Origin: Marinobacter sediminum
Lineage (GTDB): Bacteria > Pseudomonadota > Gammaproteobacteria > Pseudomonadales > Oleiphilaceae
NCBI RefSeq assembly: GCF_023657445.1
Contig: NZ_JAGTWY010000001.1
Coordinates: 3,472,001-3,536,000, forward strand
DNA: 64,000 bases
Direction of reading: 5' to 3'
The translations under genes and the position numbers were made by a program. Below are positions 44,804 through 52,489 of the stretch, one piece after another; the stretch's first letter is position 1, and each line of letters starts with the position of its first letter. The notes beneath the pieces were generated by a model. It made no database searches and was not told where the DNA came from. It was given only the letters and a program-made list of their open reading frames with translations.

Positions 44804-46477
44804 ATGTTCACACGCCATTACAAGGTCTGGCCGAAGGAACTGCCCAAGACCATGACTCTGCCGAAGACCAGTGTCTTTACCAACCTGGAAATCTCGGCCC
44901 TACGCTATCCAGATCATACCGCCCTCATTTTCTATGACGCTCCGGTGACCTATTCCCGCCTGCTGGCCGAGGTCGAAGTCATGGCCGGCTACCTGCAGGC
45001 GAAGGGCGTCAAGAAGGGTGACCGGGTGCTCCTGTACATGCAGAATTCGGCACAGTATGTGATTTCTTACTACGCAATCCTGCGCGCTGATGCGGTGGTG
45101 ATTCCGGTAAATCCGATGAACCGGGCTGCAGAACTTGAACACTGCATTGTCGATACCGGTGCTGCCATGTGTCTGGCCGGTCAGGAGCTTGCCGGCTTCA
45201 TTGTGCCGTTACTGGCAGAAACAGATCTCGAGCAGGTGGTAGTGGCGTCTTACAGCACCTACATAAAACCGGATACCGATCTTGACCTCCCGGCTGAAGT
45301 CGCCGCGCCGGCCTGGTCAAAAGACGTTCCGGGTGTGGTGACCTGGGAAGCTGCCATGGCAGAAAATTGCTCACCTTCGCCACACACGGCGACGCCGGAC
45401 GATCTGGCGGTGATTCCATACAGCTCTGGAACCACGGGTGCGCCCAAGGGGTGCATGCACACTCACCGTTCTGTTATGGCAACCGCGGTACACAGGGTAT
45501 TCTGGAACCTGACCACACCGGACAGTGTTCAATTGGCCACCTTGCCGTTCTTCCATGTCACCGGAATGACAGGGTCGATGAACGGACCGATCTTCTCTGG
45601 TGCAACATCGGTCATCATGACCCGCTGGGATCGCACCACGGCGGCCAGGCTCATCGAACGCTACGAGGTAACCGGCTGGACCAATATTGTCACCATGGCG
45701 GTGGATTTCCTGTCCAATCCGGACCTCTCCAAGTACGACCTCAGCAGCCTCAACATGATCGGTGGTGGCGGTGCCGCCATGCCGGTCGCAGTCGCCGAGA
45801 AACTGAAAAAGATGACGGGTCTGGATTACGTCGAAGGCTACGGCCTGTCGGAAACCATGGCCGCGACGCACATCAATCCGAACGCACAGCCCAAGGCCCA
45901 GTGCCTCGGCATTCCGGTGTTTGACGTAGACAGCCGCATTATTGATGTGGAAACCCTGGAAGAAAAAGCGCCCGGAGAAACCGGCGAGATCGTCTCCTTC
46001 GGCCCTCAGGTCACTACAGGTTACTGGAACCGTCCCGCGGAAACGGAAGCGGCGTTCGTGGAAATTGATGGCAAGCGGTTCTTCCGCACCGGAGATCTGG
46101 GCTATTACGACGAAGACGGCTACTTCTTCATGGTGGACCGTGTGAAGCGGATGATTAATGCGTCCGGGTTCAAGGTATGGCCGTCCGAAGTCGAGGGGCT
46201 CATGTATCGGCATCCGGCTATCCACGAGCTGTGCGTCATTTCCTCCCCGGACCCCAAACGGGGTGAGACCGTAAAGGCCTGTATCGTGCTCACGGCGGAA
46301 GCTGAAGGCAATACCACGGCAGAGGACATCACTGGCTGGTGTAAAGAGCAGATGGCGGCCTACAAGGTGCCTACCATTATCGAGTTTGTGGACTCCCTGC
46401 CCAAGTCCCCCACGGGCAAGCTGATGTGGCGCGCGCTCCAGGAAGAAGAGTGGAAGGAGAAGGAGCGGATGGTATGA
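44804..46477 (+). CDS. long-chain fatty acid/acyl-CoA ligase
   Basis: Class I adenylate-forming ligase, 557 residues. Loop IPYSSGTTGAPKGCMHTH, motif YGLSETM, then FRTGDLGYYDEDGYFFMVDRVKRMINASGFKV, and the C-terminal catalytic Lys in PKSPTGKLMWRAL. Medium/long-chain acid type. GGGGAGAA site. It lies in the position of LvaE in the lva operon (after kinase, dehydrogenase, SDR). The stop overlaps the PanE-like gene by 4 bp. Confidence 0.93.
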   Translation: MFTRHYKVWPKELPKTMTLPKTSVFTNLEISALRYPDHTALIFYDAPVTYSRLLAEVEVMAGYLQAKGVKKGDRVLLYMQNSAQYVISYYAILRADAVVIPVNPMNRAAELEHCIVDTGAAMCLAGQELAGFIVPLLAETDLEQVVVASYSTYIKPDTDLDLPAEVAAPAWSKDVPGVVTWEAAMAENCSPSPHTATPDDLAVIPYSSGTTGAPKGCMHTHRSVMATAVHRVFWNLTTPDSVQLATLPFFHVTGMTGSMNGPIFSGATSVIMTRWDRTTAARLIERYEVTGWTNIVTMAVDFLSNPDLSKYDLSSLNMIGGGGAAMPVAVAEKLKKMTGLDYVEGYGLSETMAATHINPNAQPKAQCLGIPVFDVDSRIIDVETLEEKAPGETGEIVSFGPQVTTGYWNRPAETEAAFVEIDGKRFFRTGDLGYYDEDGYFFMVDRVKRMINASGFKVWPSEVEGLMYRHPAIHELCVISSPDPKRGETVKACIVLTAEAEGNTTAEDITGWCKEQMAAYKVPTIIEFVDSLPKSPTGKLMWRALQEEEWKEKERMV

Positions 46478-47409
46478 ATGCGAAACCCCGCATTCTGATT
46501 GTTGGCGCTGGCGCTATAGGTGGCTTTTACGGCGCCATTCTCAAGAAAGCTGGTTGTTCGGTAAGCACAGTATTGCGCTCCGACTACCAAGTGGTGAAGG
46601 AAAAGGGTATCCGTATCAACAGCCCTTTGGGGGATTTGTCGTACCAGCCGGATCATGTATACCGCGACGGCGATACACCGGAGACCATGCCGGACTACCT
46701 GCTTCTGTGTGTGAAAGTGTTACCCGGCGCCAATCGGGCCGAACTGGTTAAGCCCTGGATGGGACCGAACACCCGTCTGGTACTGATCGAAAATGGTCTG
46801 GACATCGAGCGGGAACTGGCGGAGGCGTTTCCTGACAATCCCCTCATCAGCTGCCTGGCCTTCATTGCCGCCAGCCGGTTGGAGTCGGGCGTGGTTGAGC
46901 ACAAGGCCTATGGCAAACTGGTCATGGGCAGTTACCCCAAAGGGATCGACGAGCATTGCCGGACTCTATCGGAGCTATTCATCGAGGGCGGAATCAAGGT
47001 GGGCCTGACCGAGGCGGTGGTCGGTGAGCGCTGGCGCAAATGCCTGTGGAATACCCCGTTCAACCCGTTGTCGGTGATTGCTAACGGTGCTGACACGAAA
47101 ACGATTCTGGATACTGAAGGCGGCGAGGGGCTGATTCGGGCCATGATTCAGGAAGTGATGGACGTGGCTGCCGCCGACGGGTATCCCATGGACGAATCCC
47201 TGATTGATCAGAACATTGAGGGGACACGGAAGATGCCAGCCTACAAGAACAGTATGGCCCTCGACTACATCAATGGTCGCCCGATCGAGAGAGATGCCGT
47301 CATAGGCAATGTGGTGGCCATTGCCCAGCGTCATGGTGTCCGGGTTCCTCACCTGAATACCGTACTGGTTGCCCTGAAGATGCGAGCCAGACTGGAAGGC
47401 AGGAATTAA
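46474..47409 (+). CDS. ketopantoate reductase family protein (PanE-like)
   Basis: 2-dehydropantoate 2-reductase family, 311 residues. N-terminal Rossmann start RILIVGAGAIGGFYGAIL, a central KVLPGANRAELVKPWMG, and the C-terminal helical domain with RWRKCLWNTPFNPLSVI and MPAYKNSMALDYINGRPIERDAV. The true pathway enzyme is not expected in an acyl-CoA operon, so this is probably a paralogue acting on another 2-keto or hydroxy acid. ATGA overlap with the ligase fixes the start. Last gene of the forward operon. Confidence 0.85.
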   Translation: MNAKPRILIVGAGAIGGFYGAILKKAGCSVSTVLRSDYQVVKEKGIRINSPLGDLSYQPDHVYRDGDTPETMPDYLLLCVKVLPGANRAELVKPWMGPNTRLVLIENGLDIERELAEAFPDNPLISCLAFIAASRLESGVVEHKAYGKLVMGSYPKGIDEHCRTLSELFIEGGIKVGLTEAVVGERWRKCLWNTPFNPLSVIANGADTKTILDTEGGEGLIRAMIQEVMDVAAADGYPMDESLIDQNIEGTRKMPAYKNSMALDYINGRPIERDAVIGNVVAIAQRHGVRVPHLNTVLVALKMRARLEGRN

Positions 47410-47491
47410 AAGGTAAGGGGCTCTCTCATTAACAGGCTGTGGTGGCCCGGGCGGCCGCACAGCTTTTGTTTCCCGATATGACGTACCGGGT

Positions 47492-47908
47492 TCAGGATCT
47501 TTTTGGAGTGCTTTCGATGCCGTCTTTCGGCGACCCTGAACCGGATTTGTCGGCCGGTAAAGAGTCCTGTCCTACGCTGACAGACGTCATCGGATTGGTT
47601 GACCTTCGCTGCAGGAGTTCAGCGAAATCGAGCAGGAGTTGACGGTCCTCTTCAAGGAGGGAAATGAAGGCAGCATTCAGCGCGACCTGCTCTGAGTCTA
47701 GTTGCTTTTTCTCGGCCACTGAGAAAATGTCCGTCAGTGACAGATCCAGAGCTTCAGCAAGCCGATACAGCAGTTCCAGGCTTGGCCTCGCCAGGCCTCT
47801 CTCAATCCGGGACAGGTTGCCGACATGGGAATCACAGCGGTCCGCTAACTCGGCCAGGGTCATCCCCTGCTGTTTCCTCAAACGCCTGATTGCCTGCCCT
47901 AGATTCAT
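47492..47908 (-). CDS. XRE family transcriptional regulator
   Basis: 138 residues. An N-terminal Cro/C1 helix-turn-helix fills residues 5-60 (IRRLRKQQGMTLAELADRCD, SRIERGLARPSLELLYRLAEAL). Then an amphipathic stretch and a disordered Ser/Asp-rich tail from about 105. No ligand domain such as cupin. The imperfect palindrome just upstream suggests autorepression. It probably controls a neighbour in the acyl-CoA island. It is convergent with the PanE-like gene and precedes the MaoC/aldolase genes in the minus direction. Confidence 0.85.
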   Translation of the reverse strand: MNLGQAIRRLRKQQGMTLAELADRCDSHVGNLSRIERGLARPSLELLYRLAEALDLSLTDIFSVAEKKQLDSEQVALNAAFISLLEEDRQLLLDFAELLQRRSTNPMTSVSVGQDSLPADKSGSGSPKDGIESTPKRS

Positions 47909-47937
47909 GTGATCTACCTGTTGGCTAAGATCATGAT

Positions 47938-47958
47938 ATTACAGACTAAAGTCGTAAT
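47938..47958. promoter_or_regulatory. imperfect palindrome upstream of XRE gene
   Basis: ATTAC-A-GACT-AA-AGTC-GTAAT, 30 bp before the XRE start. The arms pair with a single extra base. Suited to autoregulation. The rest of the 258-bp gap 47909-48166 is AT-rich and holds no other gene I can support. Confidence 0.4.
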
Positions 47959-48166
47959 ACACAAAGGTGCATAAAGCACATAAATACGCTGGAAAAAGGC
48001 TGTAACAGCATTTATTTAAAGGCGCATTGCTGGCTATGATTCCGTTTAAAGGATAGACCGGGGCTGGAGGGTTGTAATGTTTTTTCGGAGCGTGGCCTGC
48101 AGATCGGGTTGAGGTTGCCTGCTTCCCGGCGCCCGCCTGAACACCATTCAGACAGGCAATGCCGTA

Positions 48167-48622
48167 TCAGGCGACGTACATGACAAGGTTCTCAGCCACA
48201 CAGGCGGGCCGGTCTTCGCCCTTGATCTCGATGGTGGTCCGGTAGGTAGCGAGGGTTCGTTGTTCGTCCACCCGAGCCACATCCAGTAATTCTACTTTGG
48301 TGCGGATATCCGACCCGGATTTAACCGCGGACGGAAATCGCAACTTGTTCATACCATAGTTAATGGTTGCCGTGGGGCCGGTCACCTTGAGAGCTTGCGG
48401 GTTTAGCCTCGACATCAATGATACGGTCAGATAGCCATGGGCAATCGGACTTTTCCAGGGTGATTCCCTTTTTGCCCGTTCGACATCGAGGTGAATCCAC
48501 TGGTGGTCCCCGGTGGCGTCCGCAAACGCTTCAATCATGTCCTGGGTGATGGTCAGCCAGGGGCTGTGGCTGACAAGAGTGCCTTTGTGATCAGCCAGTT
48601 CCTCGAGTTTGACTTCAATCAT
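48167..48622 (-). CDS. MaoC-type (R)-enoyl-CoA hydratase
   Basis: Single hot-dog-fold hydratase, 151 residues from the ATG at 48622, which has a strong AAGGAGAGG site; the longer frame to 48646 is unlikely. The hydratase motif is DATGDHQWIHLD with catalytic Asp39 and His44, followed by PIAHGYLTVSLMS. Hydrates an enoyl-CoA to the (R)-3-hydroxyacyl-CoA or acts in a related dehydration. It is 13 bp after the aldolase gene, so the two are cotranscribed. Confidence 0.9.
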   Translation of the reverse strand: MIEVKLEELADHKGTLVSHSPWLTITQDMIEAFADATGDHQWIHLDVERAKRESPWKSPIAHGYLTVSLMSRLNPQALKVTGPTATINYGMNKLRFPSAVKSGSDIRTKVELLDVARVDEQRTLATYRTTIEIKGEDRPACVAENLVMYVA

Positions 48623-48635
48623 CGTGTTCCTCTCC

Positions 48636-49397
48636 TTACACGCCATAGCCCGGATTCTTGCTGTCCAGCAGGCGCAAAAGCGCCGGCCAGGTCAGTTTGG
48701 AGGCCGCCCCCAATGATTGGGACTGTTCCGCTGTTGTCTGGATGGCCTGTTCAGAGGGCATCCAGGTGGGGCCGCAGCTCTGTGCTTTTACCTGTATCTC
48801 ACAGGCTTTCATCAGGAAATACAGGTAGGTAAAGGTTTCGGGAACGTCTTTCCCGGCGGTCAGAACGCCGTGGTTGCGCAGCATCATCATGGATTTGTTG
48901 CCAAGATCGCGGATCAGTCGTTCACGCTCGTCCAGGTTCAGGGCTACGCCTTCGTAGTCATGGTAGCTCAGATGGTCAAGGCAGAGCATGGCGGTCTGGC
49001 TGAGTGGCAGCAGGCCGTCCCGGTGTGCAGAGACAGCAACCCCGTCAGCAGCATGAAGGTGCATCACTGCCCCGGCGTCTTCACGGCCCATATGCACGGC
49101 ACTGTGAATGGTGAAGCCGGCGGGATTGACGCGGCCAAGGCCTCCCGATGTCACCACCTGGCCGTCGCGATCCACCTTCACCAGTGATGACGCGGTGATT
49201 TCATGGAAGAGCAGGCCATAGGGGTTGATCAGGAAATGGTGTTCCGGGCCGGGCACCCGTGCTGACAGGTGGGTGAACACCAGGTCGTCCCAGCCGAACA
49301 GGGCAACCAGGCGATAGGCCGCGGCAAGTTCCGTGCGGACTCTCCATTCGGCTTTTCTGAGTGTTTCTGTCTCGGTGGTTGCGGTGCTTGTTGTCAT
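48636..49397 (-). CDS. class II aldolase/adducin family protein
   Basis: Zinc-dependent aldolase-fold enzyme, 253 residues. Zinc His residues are in MHLHAADGVAVSAH and MLRNHGVLTAGKD. TELAAAYRLVALFGWDDLVFTH is the family N-terminus. Members cut or isomerise sugar phosphates or decarboxylate keto acids; here the partner is a MaoC hydratase, so a retro-aldol step on a hydroxyacyl compound is possible but unproven. First of two cotranscribed genes; a terminator separates it from the acyl-CoA dehydrogenase pair upstream. Confidence 0.88.
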   Translation of the reverse strand: MTTSTATTETETLRKAEWRVRTELAAAYRLVALFGWDDLVFTHLSARVPGPEHHFLINPYGLLFHEITASSLVKVDRDGQVVTSGGLGRVNPAGFTIHSAVHMGREDAGAVMHLHAADGVAVSAHRDGLLPLSQTAMLCLDHLSYHDYEGVALNLDERERLIRDLGNKSMMMLRNHGVLTAGKDVPETFTYLYFLMKACEIQVKAQSCGPTWMPSEQAIQTTAEQSQSLGAASKLTWPALLRLLDSKNPGYGV

Positions 49398-49427
49398 CTT
49401 GTGGTCACCTTGCTGCTATCCGGAAAC

Positions 49428-49457
49428 AAAAAAGGGGGCAGCCAAAAGGCCACCCCC
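49428..49457 (-). terminator. terminator after the acyl-CoA dehydrogenase pair
   Basis: Minus-strand RNA forms a 10-bp stem (49434-49457) using two G-U wobble pairs, UUUU loop, then six U (complement of A 49428-49433). The wobbles make it strand-specific. A second small CCTCTG/CAGAGG hairpin lies just upstream near 49466-49483. Confidence 0.8.
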
Positions 49458-49507
49458 GAACAGGACCTCTGGCTGAACAGAGGCCCCTGGCTCACTATCG
49501 GACGGGG

Positions 49508-50650
49508 TTAGCTGGCCTTTAACAGGGCTGCATACCGCTCCAGGTGGAAATCGTCGTCGCCCAGCTGATGGTTAATCATGATCAGGCGCTTGGCATAGTG
49601 GGCAAAGTTGTATTCCCAGGTCATGCCAATGCCGCCGTGGGACTGGATGCCGTTCTCGGAAATGAACTGTCCACTGCGGCCGATGACGTTTTTGGCGGCG
49701 GCAAGAACCTGGCGACGTTCATCGCTCTGTTCTTCGTCGGCCACGCTGGCGGCCAGAATAGCCATGGATCGGGCCTGCTCCAGCTCCGACATCATGTCCA
49801 CCATGCGGTGTTGCAGCACCTGGAATTTCCCAATGGGTACGCCAAACTGCTTGCGCTGCTTGAGGTAATCAAGGGTCAGGTCGTTCGCCACTTCCATTAC
49901 CCCAACCGCCTCGGCACAGAGCGCGGCTATGGCGCGACCAGTCTGGTATTCGATGATATCGGCCGCCTTGCCTTCTTCACCCAGCAGGGCATCGGCACTG
50001 ACCTGAACATCATTCAGGGCAATGTCGCAGCCTTTTGAGCCGTCAATGGTTGGGTAGGTGCGACGGTCGATGCCGGCGGCATCCGGAGTCAGGGCAAACA
50101 GGCTGATACCATCGGCATCGCGGCTGGCCCCGGAGGTGCGGGCAGACACGATGATCAGGCCGGCGCAGTGGCCGCCGATCACGACCGCTTTCCGACCGTT
50201 GAGAACGTAACCATCGCCGGATTTTTCGGCACGCGTTTCCACATCGTTACCGTCATAGAAGCTCTGGGGCTCCTGCAGTGCTACCGCGGCTTTCAGCTCG
50301 CCGCTGGCGATGCCGCCCAGCCACTTTTCTTTCTGGCTGTCATTGCCAGCCTGGCTGATCAGGCCGCCGCCAAAAATGACGGACTGCAGGTATGGCTCGA
50401 GGCAAAGGCCGCGACCCAGTTCGGTCATGACAGATTGAACCTCAACACCGCCACCGCCGAAACCGCCCAGATCCTCAGAGAAGGGAACGGCGGTCAGGCC
50501 CAGTTCGCTGAGCTGTTGCCAGAAGTCTTCGCTGAAGCCGGCTTCGGTTTCGCTAAATGCCAGGCGCTTTTCAAAACTGTATTCACCGCGCACCAGGCGG
50601 GCCACGGTGTCCTGCAGCATCTGCTGCTCTTCATTCAGTCGGAAATCCAT
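49508..50650 (-). CDS. acyl-CoA dehydrogenase, subunit without NEI motif
   Basis: 380 residues, ACAD fold: FRLNEEQQMLQDTV at the start, EPYLQSVIFGGGLI, and KQFGVPIGKFQVLQHRMVDM in the FAD-binding part. The C-terminus (SHGGIGMTWEYNFAHYAKRL) lacks the G-S/T-NEI segment found in most ACADs. It starts 10 bp after the other dehydrogenase stops. In steroid and bile-acid degraders such adjacent unlike pairs form mixed tetramers. I infer the same here. Single-subunit function cannot be excluded. Confidence 0.9.
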   Translation of the reverse strand: MDFRLNEEQQMLQDTVARLVRGEYSFEKRLAFSETEAGFSEDFWQQLSELGLTAVPFSEDLGGFGGGGVEVQSVMTELGRGLCLEPYLQSVIFGGGLISQAGNDSQKEKWLGGIASGELKAAVALQEPQSFYDGNDVETRAEKSGDGYVLNGRKAVVIGGHCAGLIIVSARTSGASRDADGISLFALTPDAAGIDRRTYPTIDGSKGCDIALNDVQVSADALLGEEGKAADIIEYQTGRAIAALCAEAVGVMEVANDLTLDYLKQRKQFGVPIGKFQVLQHRMVDMMSELEQARSMAILAASVADEEQSDERRQVLAAAKNVIGRSGQFISENGIQSHGGIGMTWEYNFAHYAKRLIMINHQLGDDDFHLERYAALLKAS

Positions 50651-50660
50651 GGTCGCCTCC

Positions 50661-51857
50661 TTAAAGCCCGAGAATCATTTTCGACACGATGTTCTTCTGG
50701 ATCTCGTTGGATCCGCCGAAAATCGAGAGCTTACGGTTGTTGAAATACTGGGCTGACAACGGTGCCGCGTTTTCGTCTGAGAGGAAGTCGCCCTCGTAAT
50801 CGAGGTCCAGTTCTTCTTCGACGAATGGAATCGCATAGGGTCCGATGGCGCGCCGAGCCAGATCATTGATCGACTGGCGGATTTCAGTGCCTTTGACCTT
50901 GAGCATGGAGCTTTCGGCACCGGGCATTCCGCCACCTTCGACAGACGCGATAATGCGCAGGTTACTGATGGCAGCGGCGGTCAGGTCGATCTCAACCCTG
51001 GCGATGCGCTGGCTGAATGACGCATCCTCGATCAGCGGACGTCCGTTCTTCATGCGACGGGACGCCAGTTGTTTGAGGTGTGAGAGTGCGGCCTTGGACA
51101 AGCCAACCCCTGCCAGACCGGTACGCTCATAGGTGAGAAGGTACTTGGCGTAGGTCCAGCCCTTGTCTTCTTCGCCCACCAGGTTCTCAACCGGCACCTT
51201 GACGTCTTCAAAGAAGACTTCATTCACTTCGTGCTCGCCATCCAGGGTGATGATGGGTCTTACGGAAATGCCTGGCGTATCCATGTCGATCAGCAGGAAG
51301 GAGATGCCTTCCTGGGCCTTAACCTCGGTGTTGGTGCGCACCAGGCAGAAAATCATGTTGGCGTGCTGGCCCAGAGTGGTCCAGGTTTTCTGACCGTTAA
51401 CGATATAGTGCTCGCCCTCACGCACGGCACGGGTTTTCAACGAGGCAAGGTCGGAACCTGCGCCGGGCTCAGAGTAACCCTGGCACCACCAGTCTTCGCC
51501 GCTGAGGATGCGTGGCAGGTAATGCTGCTTTTGTTCCTCATTGCCGAACTTGATGATAACCGGCGCTACCATGTTAACCCCGAACGGAATGGAGCGGGGT
51601 ACACCGTAACGGCAGGACTCTTCGTCCCAGATGTGCTTCTGGACCGGAGTCCACTTCACGCCGCCATACTCCTCCGGCCAGTGACTGGCATACCAGCCCT
51701 GAGTACTGAGTATTTTTTGCCATCGTTGATGGTCTTCCTTAGACAGACGGCGGAAACCCTTCACTTTGGCGGCGATGTCCGCCGGCAGCTTCTCATCCAG
51801 GAATGCCCGCACTTCGTCACGGAAGGCAAGTTCCTCGGCCGTGTAGTTCATGTTCAT
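50661..51857 (-). CDS. acyl-CoA dehydrogenase, subunit with GSNEIQ motif
   Basis: 398 residues, full ACAD: RDEVRAFLDEKLPADIAAKV at the start, QGYSEPGAGSDLASLKTRA (FAD and substrate), DGEHEVNEVFFEDVKVP, and FGGSNEIQKNIVSKMILGL at the end. First gene of a two-gene operon with the 380-residue partner, the two gene products being only distantly alike. Candidate operator at 51895. Probable alpha-beta heteromer acting on a branched or ring-side-chain acyl-CoA; substrate not known. Confidence 0.92.
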   Translation of the reverse strand: MNMNYTAEELAFRDEVRAFLDEKLPADIAAKVKGFRRLSKEDHQRWQKILSTQGWYASHWPEEYGGVKWTPVQKHIWDEESCRYGVPRSIPFGVNMVAPVIIKFGNEEQKQHYLPRILSGEDWWCQGYSEPGAGSDLASLKTRAVREGEHYIVNGQKTWTTLGQHANMIFCLVRTNTEVKAQEGISFLLIDMDTPGISVRPIITLDGEHEVNEVFFEDVKVPVENLVGEEDKGWTYAKYLLTYERTGLAGVGLSKAALSHLKQLASRRMKNGRPLIEDASFSQRIARVEIDLTAAAISNLRIIASVEGGGMPGAESSMLKVKGTEIRQSINDLARRAIGPYAIPFVEEELDLDYEGDFLSDENAAPLSAQYFNNRKLSIFGGSNEIQKNIVSKMILGL

Positions 51858-51894
51858 GAAATAACCTCGTTTTGCGTTACAGCGAAAATATATA

Positions 51895-51908
51895 CCGCAT
51901 AGCAGAAT
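51895..51908. promoter_or_regulatory. operator-like 14-mer upstream of the ACAD pair
   Basis: CCGCATAGCAGAAT, 38 bp before the ATG at 51857. It matches 11 of 14 bases with the site upstream of gcdH (63921-63934), core ATAGC flanked by G-rich and GAA. IclR-type operators look like this. Confidence 0.4.
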
Positions 51909-52121
51909 TACTCAATGATCGTTCAACGGTTCCGTCGCTGTCAACGAAAATGAAACAAGAAAACACCCAGTACGAACCGACTTTCCGAAAGGTGGCTTTA
52001 TGGCCCTATTGGGCGCCCCGCATTTTTTGGTAGAAGAGAATGCAAAAATGGGTACTGCTCAGCGGAATATAGAGATCATAAGATACCGCACTGCGAATCT
52101 GGTGCTCGGGCGGTAGCGGCT

Positions 52122-52441
52122 GTGCCAGCACTTTCCACGTCATTCCAGTTCGCGCTTCTGGATTCTTCCGGGGATTCGCCGTCAGGGGAATTCGGTCTGC
52201 CGGCTACTCATTACAAGGACCTGTGTCGGGCAACGGTGGGTGATCTGGTCAGTACTTTCCGGGCCGTGCATTAGGAGTACATCCTGGTTGTGGATGACGA
52301 TCGTTACCGCGAAGGCGACAATACCTGCGTGGCATGATCTCGGCCGGCCAGCTTGTCGAGAAACTGCATATTCCCATTGATCTCGAGCATCGCGCGTCTT
52401 CGTTTTCGGAAATCGTAAACGTTGTGCAGGGGAATTTTTAG
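52122..52441 (+). pseudogene. decayed CBS-domain gene
   Basis: The 632-bp gap 51858-52489 carries no intact gene. On the plus strand one frame (from 52122) encodes a CBS-like stretch, RATVGDLVSTFRAVH, then a TAG at 52272-52274, then EYILVVDDDRY. After a frameshift between about 52290 and 52330, the third frame continues RGMISAGQLVEKLHIPIDLE and RASSFSEIVNVVQ to a TAG at 52439-52441. This order (VGDxVxTL, LVVDRD, RGxISASDIA, LHIPIDI) is the C-terminal half of CBS proteins common in Marinobacter and Pseudomonas as I recall them. The N-terminal half is not recognisable. A 27-codon frame at 51950-52033 has no ribosome site. Confidence 0.5.
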
Positions 52442-52489
52442 ACGTCACCGGTTCGATTTGCCCCGGCATACCCTCCATGGGTGACAGGG

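Noticed and set aside
51950..52033. 27-codon plus-strand frame with Trp-rich end
   Set aside because: No ribosome site and next to a decayed gene; kept only as a note.
52182..52478. 98-codon minus-strand frame opposite the CBS remnant
   Set aside because: No ribosome site or family; the plus strand shows the CBS-like order instead.
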